A stretch of 10,728 bases of DNA, taken from NCBI GenBank assembly GCA_036008545.1, contig DASYNM010000254.1, positions 1 to 10,728 of the forward strand. Direction: 5' to 3'. Origin of the DNA: Palsa-1400 sp036008545. GTDB lineage: Bacteria > Verrucomicrobiota > Verrucomicrobiia > Limisphaerales > Palsa-1400. How positions within the stretch are numbered: the first letter of the stretch is position 1; every line of letters begins with the position of its first letter. Both the position numbers and the translations under genes were made by a program. Below, piece by piece: positions 1 through 6,589 of this stretch. Below the pieces are notes generated by a model that saw nothing but the letters and a program-made list of their open reading frames with translations, did no database searches and had not been told where the DNA came from.

Positions 1-1008
1 TGTCTCCACGCTCTCTCGCTGCTGTTTGGACACCAGCGGCCCGATCTGGGTTTCCGTCTTTGCGGGATCGCCGACTACGATGTTGCGCGTGGCTTGCACG
101 AACAGTTCCACAAATTTATCATAGACCGATCGCTCGACGAATACACGGCTGCGCGCGCAGCAGTCCTGGCCAGTGTTGGCAAAGACACTCATGGGAGAGG
201 AGGTCGCAGCTTTTTCCAGGTCGGCATCGGCGAAAATAATGTTGGGCGACTTGCCGCCGAGTTCGAGCGAGATGCGTTTGATGTCCTTTGCCGCCAATTG
301 CATGATATGCGAGCCGACCACCGTTGAGCCGGTGAATGAAATCTTGCGAATCAAAGGATGTGTCACCAGCGCATCACCCATCTCCTCTCCCGAACCGGCC
401 AGCACTTGAAGCGTGCCCGGCGGCAGACCGGCTTGAGCGGCCAGTTCGCCCAAGCGCAAAGCGGTGAGCGGCGATTGGCGCGCTGGTTTCAGGACCACGC
501 AATTTCCCGCCGCCAGCGCCGGCGCGACTTTCCAAGTGGCGATGGGGAAAGGGAAGTTCCACGGCACGATGGCCGCCACCACGCCCATTGGCTGGCGCAA
601 CGTAAAATCGAATCCGCCCCGCGCAACGGGAATGGTCTGGCCGTAGAATTTGGAAATGGCCCCGGCGTAGTATTCAAACGTGCGCGCGCCCATCGCGATT
701 TCATCCCGCGCATCTGAAATTGGTTTGCCAATGGACAGGCTTTCCAATTGCGACAGTTCCTCCGCATGTTCGCGCAAGACACGTGCGATTGCGAACAAGA
801 CCTCCGTCCGACGGCCGGGCGCGTAATCGCGCCAGCTTTGCTCGAAGGTCCGTTGCGCTCCAACGATTGCTTTCTCCACGTCGCGGGCGGTTGCTGCCGC
901 GACTTCGACCAGGACTTCCTCGGTAGCGGGATTGACGACGGGCAGCGTCTTGTGATCCGAGGCGGCACAAGAGTTGCCGTCAATAAAAAGTTGGGCCGGA
1001 TATTGCAT
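1..1008 (-). CDS. NAD(P)-dependent aldehyde dehydrogenase, C-terminus beyond the window
   Basis: Oxidises an aldehyde to the acid with NAD(P)+ in the cytoplasm; the substrate cannot be read from sequence. The 336 visible residues run from an ATG at 1008 to the window edge, so about 130-150 residues are missing. Family motifs are in order: PWNFP at 149-153, VLKPA at 172-176 (Lys174), FTGST at 225-229, LELGGK at 248-253 with the general base Glu249, and FANTGQDC at 276-283 with Cys283 as nucleophile, followed by a second Cys284. The position usually held by Glu after KPA, which binds the adenosine ribose of NAD, is Arg177 (KPARQSP). This may indicate use of NADP, as with the GabD-type KPASQTP, but that is inference. 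The start lies 5 nt after the stop of the iron alcohol dehydrogenase, so the two are probably translated from one mRNA and pass an aldehyde from one enzyme to the next. No Shine-Dalgarno is seen. The family is certain; the substrate is not. Confidence 0.93.
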   Translation of the reverse strand, partial: MQYPAQLFIDGNSCAASDHKTLPVVNPATEEVLVEVAAATARDVEKAIVGAQRTFEQSWRDYAPGRRTEVLFAIARVLREHAEELSQLESLSIGKPISDARDEIAMGARTFEYYAGAISKFYGQTIPVARGGFDFTLRQPMGVVAAIVPWNFPFPIATWKVAPALAAGNCVVLKPARQSPLTALRLGELAAQAGLPPGTLQVLAGSGEEMGDALVTHPLIRKISFTGSTVVGSHIMQLAAKDIKRISLELGGKSPNIIFADADLEKAATSSPMSVFANTGQDCCARSRVFVERSVYDKFVELFVQATRNIVVGDPAKTETQIGPLVSKQQRESVET

Positions 1009-1013
1009 GAAGA

Positions 1014-2126
1014 TCAAAGCGCGAGTTGATAGAGAGAACGCAAATCATCGCGTGTCACTTTGACCGGATTGGTTTGATGGCAGGAGTCCTCAAACGCCTG
1101 CTCGCTCATAGCATCCAACTGCGATTCCTCCACGCCATAAGCCCGGAGGCCAGGCGCAAGGCCGATCTCGCTAAAAAGCCCGGCGATATGATCGATAGTA
1201 GCTGCGTCGTCGGGCTGGCGCAATCCGAGCGCAATGCCCACGCGACGATAGAGGCCGGGAAGACGCTCGGAGTTGAATTTCATGACAAACGGTGTGCAAA
1301 GGGCGTTGGCGGTGCCGTGGTGCAGCCCGCAAAATGTGGAAAGCGGATGGGCCAGCGAATGAATGGCGCCGAGGTCCTTTTGAAAAGCGATGGCGCCCAT
1401 CATCGCCGCCACTTGCATCTTGCCGCGCGCTTCGAGGTCGTCGCCTTTCTTCACAGCGCGTGCCAGCGATTGGCCGATCAAATAAATGCCTTCGAGCGCA
1501 ATGCCATCGCACGGCGGATGAAAGACAGGGGACGTGTATGATTCGATGCAATGGACCAACGCATCAGCGCCCGTGGCCGCAGTTAACTTCGGCGGCAAAC
1601 CGCGTGTCAGTTCCGGATCCAAAATGACCAGGCTGGCGAGCAGGGAAGGATGAAAGATGACTCGTTTGCGGCCCTCTTTGATAATGACCGAACTGCGGCC
1701 GACTTCACTGCCAGTGCCGGCCGTGGTGGGAATGGTGATACATGGCGCCAAGCCGCTCCAATCGGCCTCGTATTCAAAAGGAATGAGCGGTTTGTCCGGT
1801 CGCTTTACGCAAAGGCGAATGACCTTGCCGACGTCGAGCGCGCTCCCGCCCCCGAAGGCGATGACGGAATCGCATTGGCCCGCTTGATAAGCAGCAGTGG
1901 CCGCTTCCACGTCTTCGATGGTGGGATTGGGATGGACGCCGGAGAATACGGCCCAGCCTTTGCCGGAAAACTTTTCCAGCGACTTGAACGCATCGGTGGC
2001 CAGCAATCCGGGATCGGTCACAATCAATGGCCTGCTCACACCGAGCGCGGTCAAACGCTGGGGCAAGCCACTAAGGCAACCTGCGCCGAAACGGATATTG
2101 GTTGGAAAGGAGAAGCTCGACGTCAT
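1014..2126 (-). CDS. Group III iron-containing alcohol dehydrogenase
   Basis: A 370-residue cytoplasmic NAD(P)-dependent alcohol/aldehyde oxidoreductase of normal family length. The N-terminus FSFPTNIRFGAG is typical. The nucleotide-binding GGGSALDVGK lies at 92-101 and TIPTTAGTGSE at 131-141. The metal ligands align with those of FucO: Asp188 and His192 in TGADALVHCIES, His256 in GAIHSLAH, and His270 in HHGTAN, with the expected 14-residue spacing between the two last histidines. I chose the ATG at 2126; the frame stays open to a TTG at 2168, but that adds 14 residues that look unlike the family. The aldehyde dehydrogenase starts 5 nt after its stop, which suggests an alcohol-to-acid route. 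Relatives include lactaldehyde, 4-hydroxybutyrate and phosphonate-associated alcohol dehydrogenases, and the sequence alone does not decide between them. A palindrome and a tandem repeat upstream may be regulatory. Confidence 0.93.
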   Translation of the reverse strand: MTSSFSFPTNIRFGAGCLSGLPQRLTALGVSRPLIVTDPGLLATDAFKSLEKFSGKGWAVFSGVHPNPTIEDVEAATAAYQAGQCDSVIAFGGGSALDVGKVIRLCVKRPDKPLIPFEYEADWSGLAPCITIPTTAGTGSEVGRSSVIIKEGRKRVIFHPSLLASLVILDPELTRGLPPKLTAATGADALVHCIESYTSPVFHPPCDGIALEGIYLIGQSLARAVKKGDDLEARGKMQVAAMMGAIAFQKDLGAIHSLAHPLSTFCGLHHGTANALCTPFVMKFNSERLPGLYRRVGIALGLRQPDDAATIDHIAGLFSEIGLAPGLRAYGVEESQLDAMSEQAFEDSCHQTNPVKVTRDDLRSLYQLAL

Positions 2127-2205
2127 TTTATGACAACATGGTAAACGAACCGCCGGATTGCTGGTCAAGTGAAATTGCGTGCATCACCGAAATGGAGTGC
2201 AAATT

Positions 2206-2219
2206 GCCCTTTAAAGGGC
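2206..2219. promoter_or_regulatory. 14-bp perfect palindrome upstream of the iron alcohol dehydrogenase
   Basis: GCCCTTTAAAGGGC is an exact palindrome about 80 nt upstream of the iron alcohol dehydrogenase ATG. Its symmetry and position would suit a dimeric repressor or activator site. No regulator gene is present in the window, so the role is inferred. Confidence 0.3.
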
Positions 2220-2274
2220 CACGGATCATGCTCTAATTTGCGGAAATAACGCCTCATGTCTTCGAATGGGTATG

Positions 2275-2294
2275 TGGAAATATCTGGAAATATC
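2275..2294. repeat. Tandem 10-bp direct repeat, possible iterated binding site
   Basis: TGGAAATATC occurs twice back to back with no mismatch. A looser copy, CGGAAATAAC (two differences), lies at 2241-2250, and a degenerate GTGAAAATCA follows at 2295-2304. The 10-bp period puts the copies on nearly the same helix face, as for cooperative binding upstream of a promoter. It lies roughly 150 nt upstream of the iron alcohol dehydrogenase start. The repeat is directly visible; function is inference. Confidence 0.5.
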
Positions 2295-2373
2295 GTGAAA
2301 ATCAACGAGTTACGAATGCGTTTTGCAACCTTGAGGACATTCCAACGAAGGCCAGCGCCTCCGCACGAAGTAC

Positions 2374-2500
2374 CGTGGCCGCCGACGTGAGGAGGCGGAT
2401 TTTGGATGACCACGAAAACTGGTCGCTCACTCGCTCCAAGTTGCTGCGGCCACAGTCTGGGCAGCGGCGCGGGAATCGCCTCCTTAGGTCGGCGGCCACG
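2374..2500. repeat. 127-bp element with 24-bp imperfect terminal inverted repeats
   Basis: The left arm (2374-2397) and right arm (2477-2500) are reverse complements with two mismatches over 24 bp, enclosing a 79-nt core. The core can form further hairpins: GACCA at 2408-2412 with TGGTC at 2420-2424 around a 7-nt loop, and GCTGC at 2443-2447 with GCAGC at 2461-2465. The folded form would be a long stem topped by small stem-loops. A third CGCCTCC at 2356-2362 could compete with the right arm for the left arm. No transposase lies nearby and I see no clear target duplication. It is best described as a MITE- or REP-like palindromic element. From memory, translated fragments such as RLLTSAAT (minus strand) recur in hypothetical proteins of this phylum, which would fit a dispersed repeat, but I could not verify that. 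Confidence 0.6.
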
Positions 2501-2981
2501 TGGCGGCTCGAATTGGCTTGGACGTAACCCCGTTTTCAAATTCATTATCTTCGTTCCCTTTTGTGCCAGTGTTTTCATTTTTTCTTTTCAACTGTCCCGC
2601 TCTGGCGCGAGCAATTTGTTCATTTCTTTTTGAGCGTGTTCATAAGACACGCTCTGACTTCAAGAACGATTATGCCACAAATCCGAAAAAGCAGAAAACA
2701 CTCCATCGGTTTTTAGTACGCTTTTTTCGCATAAAAATGCATTTTGACTCTGTTTTCGGGCGCCCGCAAAAAATGGCAGGCGCAACCTGCACGTATTCAA
2801 CACTTTACGCGGCGGCAAAAAACGCGCGCTTTATGTGACAGGAACTCATTTCCGGCCCAAGCTATTTTCGACCTTTTGCGTCACAACATGTTAGTGCTCA
2901 ATGAGTTCGGCGCAAAAACCGGGTCTTTCAAAATCGCTCAATTTTGTGTCAATTATATTACATGCCCTCCGCGAAAAGCCT
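2501..2981. other. AT-rich intergenic stretch with A/T tracts and a short hairpin
   Basis: No ORF here has family-like composition. The base composition drops visibly toward A+T compared with the flanking genes. A perfect 8-bp stem, GAGCGTGT (2632-2639) with ACACGCTC (2647-2654), closes a 7-nt loop; no U-run follows on either strand, so it is not a standard terminator. A/T tracts are centred near 2688, 2697, 2712, 2725, 2735, 2744 and 2755, spaced roughly 8-15 nt, with further A6 runs at 2768 and 2817. Such spacing can bend DNA. It may be a regulatory region or the remains of a decayed gene. Confidence 0.4.
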
Positions 2982-2997
2982 AAAAAGCCCGCTTTTT
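2982..2997. terminator. Short palindromic terminator-like hairpin
   Basis: AAAAAGCCCGCTTTTT is a 16-bp palindrome-like hairpin (A5GC/GCT5 with a 2-nt centre, or a 6-bp stem with a tetraloop). Its T-runs on both strands let it work in either direction. It sits 36 nt past the stop of the zinc alcohol dehydrogenase, where a minus-strand terminator is expected. The stem has little GC, so it would be weak. Confidence 0.4.
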
Positions 2998-3033
2998 GTT
3001 GACACGAATTTGCGCCTCACGGGTGGCTATGGA

Positions 3034-4098
3034 TTATCGCTCTGCACTCGCGCCTGGACTCGGCCGGACGGCTACGCGCGGCCATTGCCCGGAACGGGCG
3101 ATCGACATTGCCTCTTCGATTGACTCCAGGGGCAGCGGCGGCGACACCAGACGATCCCAAGGGAGGCTTCGTCCCCGATTTTTCAAGAACTCGACGGCTT
3201 CACCGAGATGGCGCGGAGCGTAGTTGTGAGTGCCTTGAAGAGTGAGACATTTGCGGATAATCTTTTCTCCCGTTAATTCGAGGCGCGAGTCCGGATGCAC
3301 CAATCCGACTAGCTGGTAGCGGCCGCCAGGGCGGAGTAGTTCAATGCCCTCGGCAATCACGGCGGCGTGACCCGTGGCTTCAACAACGGCATCCACGGTG
3401 CCCGCGGCAACATGATCGCGCGCTGAATTTAGCGCCGGCTCGCCGCCAAAAGCCGGAACCAACTCAAGCCGGCCAGAATTAGTATCGACAACTACCACGC
3501 GTCGCCAGCCCTTGTCCCGCAGCAAGGCACAGGCGAACAGACCCAGCAGACCCGCGCCTTGGATCACCGCCGTTTCGCCGCCAGCGGAGAGGGGTTCGGT
3601 CGCCGCGACCATGGTCGCAAGCGCGCAATTCGCCGGCGCCGCCATTTGGTCCGTGACTGTCTCGGGAAGCGGGAAGAGCGTGGTGCCCGCGCGCAGAACA
3701 ACATGGGAGGCGTAGGTGCCGTTGAAACCCGCGCCGTCGTTAAGCGGCGCGTGGCCATACTTGAACAAACGCTCACACTTTTGCGGCAAAGACCAATTGC
3801 GGCAAGGTTGGCAAACGCCACAACTATCCGCCAAGGTCCAGGTTACGCGACGCCCGATCAAGGCCGGGTTGCGGTCGAGTCCAGCGGCGACGACCCGGCC
3901 CACGCCTTCGTGACCCAGCACGCAGGGGACGAGTTCATGACGTCGGCCATCGACGGTGTGCAAATCCGAGCCGCAAATGGTCGCCAGCAAGATTTCAACC
4001 AGGCATTGACCACTGTCAAGTTCAAATTCCACCGGCCGCTCGACGAATTCGAACGGCTGTCCCGGGCCGCGAAAGACGGCCATTTTTGTCTTGATCAT
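3034..4098 (-). CDS. Zinc-dependent medium-chain alcohol dehydrogenase, HpnZ-like
   Basis: A 354-residue cytoplasmic MDR-family dehydrogenase, full length. The catalytic zinc ligands are visible: Cys42 (ICGSDLH), His63 (LGHEGVG), and probably Cys158 (APANCALAT). The structural zinc lobe is Cys93, Cys96, Cys99 and Cys108 in CGVCQPCRNWSLPQKC. The Rossmann motif GAGLLG is at 181-186, and Asp205 at the end of VVVVD suggests NAD rather than NADP. The segment LPQKCERLFKYGH resembles the alcohol dehydrogenases associated with phosphonate catabolism (the HpnZ_proposed family), but I rank this as a likely branch, not a proven function. The ATG at 4098 was chosen; Met6 at 4083 is an alternative. There is no Shine-Dalgarno. 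It points the same way as the iron alcohol dehydrogenase and aldehyde dehydrogenase but is separated from them by 0.9 kb, and it diverges from the Sel1 gene. Confidence 0.92.
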   Translation of the reverse strand: MIKTKMAVFRGPGQPFEFVERPVEFELDSGQCLVEILLATICGSDLHTVDGRRHELVPCVLGHEGVGRVVAAGLDRNPALIGRRVTWTLADSCGVCQPCRNWSLPQKCERLFKYGHAPLNDGAGFNGTYASHVVLRAGTTLFPLPETVTDQMAAPANCALATMVAATEPLSAGGETAVIQGAGLLGLFACALLRDKGWRRVVVVDTNSGRLELVPAFGGEPALNSARDHVAAGTVDAVVEATGHAAVIAEGIELLRPGGRYQLVGLVHPDSRLELTGEKIIRKCLTLQGTHNYAPRHLGEAVEFLKNRGRSLPWDRLVSPPLPLESIEEAMSIARSGQWPRVAVRPSPGASAER

Positions 4099-4382
4099 GT
4101 GTTTTAGCCGGCGGTTGGACGGCTTTGAAGGGGCCGATGTTCAAAGCAGCCACGCAGCGCATGTGTCGAACAGGTTTCGGATTTGTGACATATTGCGTGA
4201 AATTCCCCGGGAGGGTTTGTTTGTAGTTGCATCGGAAACAGGCAGCCGTTAGTGCTTGGGCGAATGATCGAAGACATAGCGTTTCTCTCTCGCGTGGCCC
4301 CATTGGGCAACCCCAGCTCGAAAAAATGCGCGGATGCATCTTCCCGCGTGCTTCACTCGAGAATGATGAGCACGAAAGTTAT
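4099..4382. other. Divergent intergenic region between the zinc alcohol dehydrogenase and Sel1 genes
   Basis: The 284 nt must carry the promoters for both divergent genes. I find no convincing -35/-10 pair on either strand and no Shine-Dalgarno before either start. A reading frame runs leftward from the Sel1 gene to an ATG at 4227, but it encodes a basic, non-family N-terminus placed before a good membrane anchor, so I treat that part as untranslated leader. Confidence 0.45.
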
Positions 4383-5081
4383 ATGAAAAGAATCGTCCTT
4401 ATCGCCAGCATCACGGCAGTTTGCGTTTTGACTGTCGCCGGCCTCCTTTACTTTAGATCACCCGCTGAAGGGACGGCTGTTGCAGCGACACCGGCACCTG
4501 CAATCGATATCGCAGGCTTGAAGGTCAAGGCAGAACAAGGCGAAGCGAAAGCCCAAACACAATTGGGTAAAGCATTTGCCATGGGCCAGGGCGTTCCGAC
4601 AGACTACAAGCAAGCGGCTCATTGGTACGGCCAGGCGGCCAGCAACGGGAATGTCGAGGCGGAGGCCATGTTTGGCGAACTATACCAGGCCGGGCAGGGA
4701 GTTAAATGCGACCTGACCAACGCGGCGCGATGGTTCACCGTGGCCGCCCAGGCAGGCAGCCCCTCCGGGCAATACGATCTGGGCTACATGTATGAACGAG
4801 GCCAGGGAGTGCCGCACGACGAGAAGCTCGCCGCCCATTGGTACCAATTAGCATCCGAGGGCGGCGATGCTCTGGCGCAATTCGACTATGGCCAGCGTTG
4901 CTTCATTGGTTTGGGGGTTCCGATTGATCAGGTTGAGGGTTTGAAATGGTTGTTGATCTCCGCCAAGCAAGGCCAAGCAGATTCGGGTCAGAGGGCGAAG
5001 TTGGAGGAGGGGAGAATGAAGAACGATCAAATAGACGAAGCCAAGCGGCGGGCGGCGGCGTTTGTGCCGCGGGCGAAATAG
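4383..5081 (+). CDS. Membrane-anchored Sel1-repeat (TPR-like) protein
   Basis: A 232-residue protein with a short basic start and one hydrophobic segment (residues 4-24), acting as a signal anchor or signal peptide, then an Ala/Pro-rich linker to about 42. Four Sel1-like repeats of about 36 residues follow, near 53-89, 90-125, 126-161 and 162-197, with signatures such as MGQGVPTDYKQAAHWY and RGQGVPHDEKLAAHWY. The tail (198-228: AKLEEGRMKNDQIDEAKRRA) matches the usual capping helix. Sel1 repeats form alpha-solenoids that bind other proteins, so a scaffold role on the outer face of the inner membrane or in the periplasm is expected; the partner is unknown. The ATG at 4383 puts the hydrophobic segment at the N-terminus, unlike the longer frame from 4227. 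It is 215 nt from the pseudopilin gene and probably a separate unit. Confidence 0.92.
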   Translation: MKRIVLIASITAVCVLTVAGLLYFRSPAEGTAVAATPAPAIDIAGLKVKAEQGEAKAQTQLGKAFAMGQGVPTDYKQAAHWYGQAASNGNVEAEAMFGELYQAGQGVKCDLTNAARWFTVAAQAGSPSGQYDLGYMYERGQGVPHDEKLAAHWYQLASEGGDALAQFDYGQRCFIGLGVPIDQVEGLKWLLISAKQGQADSGQRAKLEEGRMKNDQIDEAKRRAAAFVPRAK

Positions 5082-5200
5082 GCGTTTCCGTGCGGGCGGT
5101 GAACAATTTGTCACACGTTTGCCATATTCGACACAGAGAATTCACACTATGTTTCTTGAACTTCCACGCCGATGTTGCCTAAAGTCCACTCGCGCGGAGT

Positions 5201-5206
5201 TATAAT
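5201..5206 (+). promoter_or_regulatory. Candidate -10 box for the pseudopilin cluster
   Basis: A perfect TATAAT lies in otherwise GC-rich DNA 91 nt before the pseudopilin ATG. No good -35 is seen at 17 nt; TTGCCT at 5175-5180 would need a 20-nt spacer. If used, transcription would begin near 5213, giving a leader of about 85 nt. Confidence 0.4.
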
Positions 5207-5296
5207 TTGCTGTGGCGGAATGTGTTTGACTTTCCGCTGCTGGCTATTCATCATAGGCCGCTACGGGCCAGACCGTGCTCAGGAATAGCTTTGCTT

Positions 5297-6178
5297 ATGA
5301 AACACGCGAAAATTACACGATTGAAATCGGCATTTACCTTAATCGAGTTGTTGGTCGTAATCTCAGTCATTGCTATCCTGGCCGCACTTTTGATGCCGGC
5401 CTTGGGCAAGGCGAAGGAGCAATCCAAACTGACCCGCTGCATCAGCAATCAACGACAAATTGGCATTGCGACGTCGCTCTACGCCGATGACAACAGGGAC
5501 ACGTATTACTGCAATCCTCCGGTGCCGGGTTCCTATCCACTCGCGGTCTGGCTTCCGAATGGCGGTTCCTGGACTCTCAATCCGCGCTCGGCGGTGGCCC
5601 CAAATCCCGGCGATCCCGCCCTTGACGACGTCGCTTATTGGGCTTTGGGCTATTACAGCTATTTTGGGCAGAGCAAGAATCTATTTCTCGATTCGGCGGC
5701 CGATTATGTAGTGGATAATTGGTGTGATACGCCGAGTGAAAAGTATCCATTCGCTTACTATGAGTATTCTCCTTACGGGATGTGCGACTACCTTGTTGTA
5801 CCTTACAATGGAGAAGGCTCAACTTATGGTCCACCCTATGATGTTGACCAATCAAGGCCTCTGAAGCGCAGTAGTTACGCCAGTCCGCAAACCACCATTG
5901 TCATCCAGGACGCTACAGAGCAGAAGCTCGAGGGAGCGCCTGACACCTTGGGCTTATTTCCTGGCGACACGGAGATACTAACTCAGTGGACGGCGCCAAA
6001 TTATACGCTTGAGTATAACCAAGGCGATTTGACCGTGGGTTGGTTTCGCCATTTGAACCAGTGCGTGACACTTTGGGTGCCGGGCAACGTCAGCCGAATC
6101 AACCGTATGCCTCTGACCGTAGGCATCGATTATCGGTGCTATACCGGAGAAAGACCGCAGCGGATGCCGCCGCAATAG
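5297..6178 (+). CDS. Type II secretion/type IV pilus-like pseudopilin with altered H-X9-DG motif
   Basis: A 293-residue prepilin-like protein. The short basic leader ends SA/FTLIELLVV, so the prepilin peptidase would cut after Ala12, leaving Phe13 at +1 and the conserved Glu17 at +5. A single hydrophobic helix (about 13-35) follows, then the segment LTRCISNQRQIGIATSLYADDN, typical of verrucomicrobial and planctomycete pseudopilins. The C-terminus has His252 followed by nine residues and then Pro262-Gly263-Asn264, where the H-X9-DG family normally has Asp-Gly-His. The rest is rich in Tyr, Pro and Gly, and probably extracellular. The ATG at 5297 was chosen because it gives a normal leader; the frame extends upstream to a TTG at 5207 but the added residues would spoil the leader. 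AGGAA lies 11 nt before the ATG, a weak ribosome site. The lipoprotein gene begins 35 nt after the stop. Likely an envelope or secretion-linked fibre subunit; these families often exist in many copies per genome. Confidence 0.92.
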   Translation: MKHAKITRLKSAFTLIELLVVISVIAILAALLMPALGKAKEQSKLTRCISNQRQIGIATSLYADDNRDTYYCNPPVPGSYPLAVWLPNGGSWTLNPRSAVAPNPGDPALDDVAYWALGYYSYFGQSKNLFLDSAADYVVDNWCDTPSEKYPFAYYEYSPYGMCDYLVVPYNGEGSTYGPPYDVDQSRPLKRSSYASPQTTIVIQDATEQKLEGAPDTLGLFPGDTEILTQWTAPNYTLEYNQGDLTVGWFRHLNQCVTLWVPGNVSRINRMPLTVGIDYRCYTGERPQRMPPQ

Positions 6179-6213
6179 AAAAAGCGACGCCATGCCAACC
6201 ACATAAAGTCATA

Positions 6214-6585
6214 ATGATTCGTCCATCTGTCAAATATATAGTCACCGCCGCGATCCTCATGGCCGGCTGCGGCCTCCGGCACGCCAGCGTGGACGATCCG
6301 CTGCCAGCCGATCAATTGGCGGCAGTCCTGCAAAACGCCTTTCAGTCCGCCGACGCGTCCGCACGCGAAGCGGTGCAAAGGGTCGTCAAGGATGTGGAGC
6401 AGCACCAAGTCGCCGCCGCTTTCACGGATATCAAGGAACTCGCGGCCGAGGCGAATTTGACGAAGGATCAGCGCATTACGGCGATTCGCGCCGCCAATAC
6501 CATCGGTCAGCAACTCCAAGAGGCGGCCCAGAATGGCGATACGAATGCCGTCGAAACGATCCAGAGTTACAAAGCCAGCCACTGA
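6214..6585 (+). CDS. Small helical lipoprotein
   Basis: A 123-residue protein of unknown function. The hydrophobic N-terminus ends in LMAGC, a somewhat unusual lipobox (Met at -3), so Cys19 is the likely lipidation site. The mature part (about 105 residues) is Ala/Gln/Glu-rich and looks almost wholly helical, with PADQLAAVLQNAF, an amphipathic AREAVQRVVKDVEQ run, and a final LQEAAQNGDTNAVETIQSYK. No catalytic motif is visible. The start at 6214 gives the lipoprotein signal; an ATG at 6192 meets a stop after four codons. There is no Shine-Dalgarno. It sits 35 nt after the pseudopilin and 4 nt before the propeller protein, so it is probably co-expressed with both and could help anchor or assemble them. 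That role is inference. Confidence 0.85.
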   Translation: MIRPSVKYIVTAAILMAGCGLRHASVDDPLPADQLAAVLQNAFQSADASAREAVQRVVKDVEQHQVAAAFTDIKELAAEANLTKDQRITAIRAANTIGQQLQEAAQNGDTNAVETIQSYKASH

Positions 6586-6589
6586 ATCA

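Noticed and set aside
489..983. 164-residue minus-strand ORF in another frame of the aldehyde dehydrogenase
   Set aside because: Arg/Ser/Pro-rich out-of-frame product; the true frame shows all aldehyde dehydrogenase motifs.
1026..1541. 171-residue plus-strand ORF opposite the iron alcohol dehydrogenase
   Set aside because: Shadow of a gene with all catalytic motifs on the other strand.
2127..2168. Upstream TTG start adding 14 residues to the iron alcohol dehydrogenase
   Set aside because: The ATG at 2126 gives the typical family N-terminus; the extra residues do not fit.
2275..2304. Possible start of a CRISPR or iteron array
   Set aside because: The unit is 10 bp with no spacers and only two exact copies; no cas or replication gene is present.
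2165..2578. 137-residue minus-strand ORF between the two alcohol dehydrogenases
   Set aside because: It runs through the 127-bp inverted-repeat element, the tandem 10-mer and the palindrome. The protein is Pro/Arg-rich in the part from the repeat and resembles no family. A translated repeat is more likely than a gene.
2500..2838. 112-residue plus-strand ORF in the AT-rich stretch
   Set aside because: Low-complexity Phe/Lys/Arg-rich product from A/T tracts, with no family features and no ribosome site.
2999..3004. TTGACA as a plus-strand -35 box
   Set aside because: No -10 at a normal distance and no plus-strand gene follows; it lies at the 3' end of a minus-strand gene.
5207..5296. Upstream TTG start for the pseudopilin
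   Set aside because: It would put 30 extra residues before the prepilin leader and would overlap the TATAAT box.
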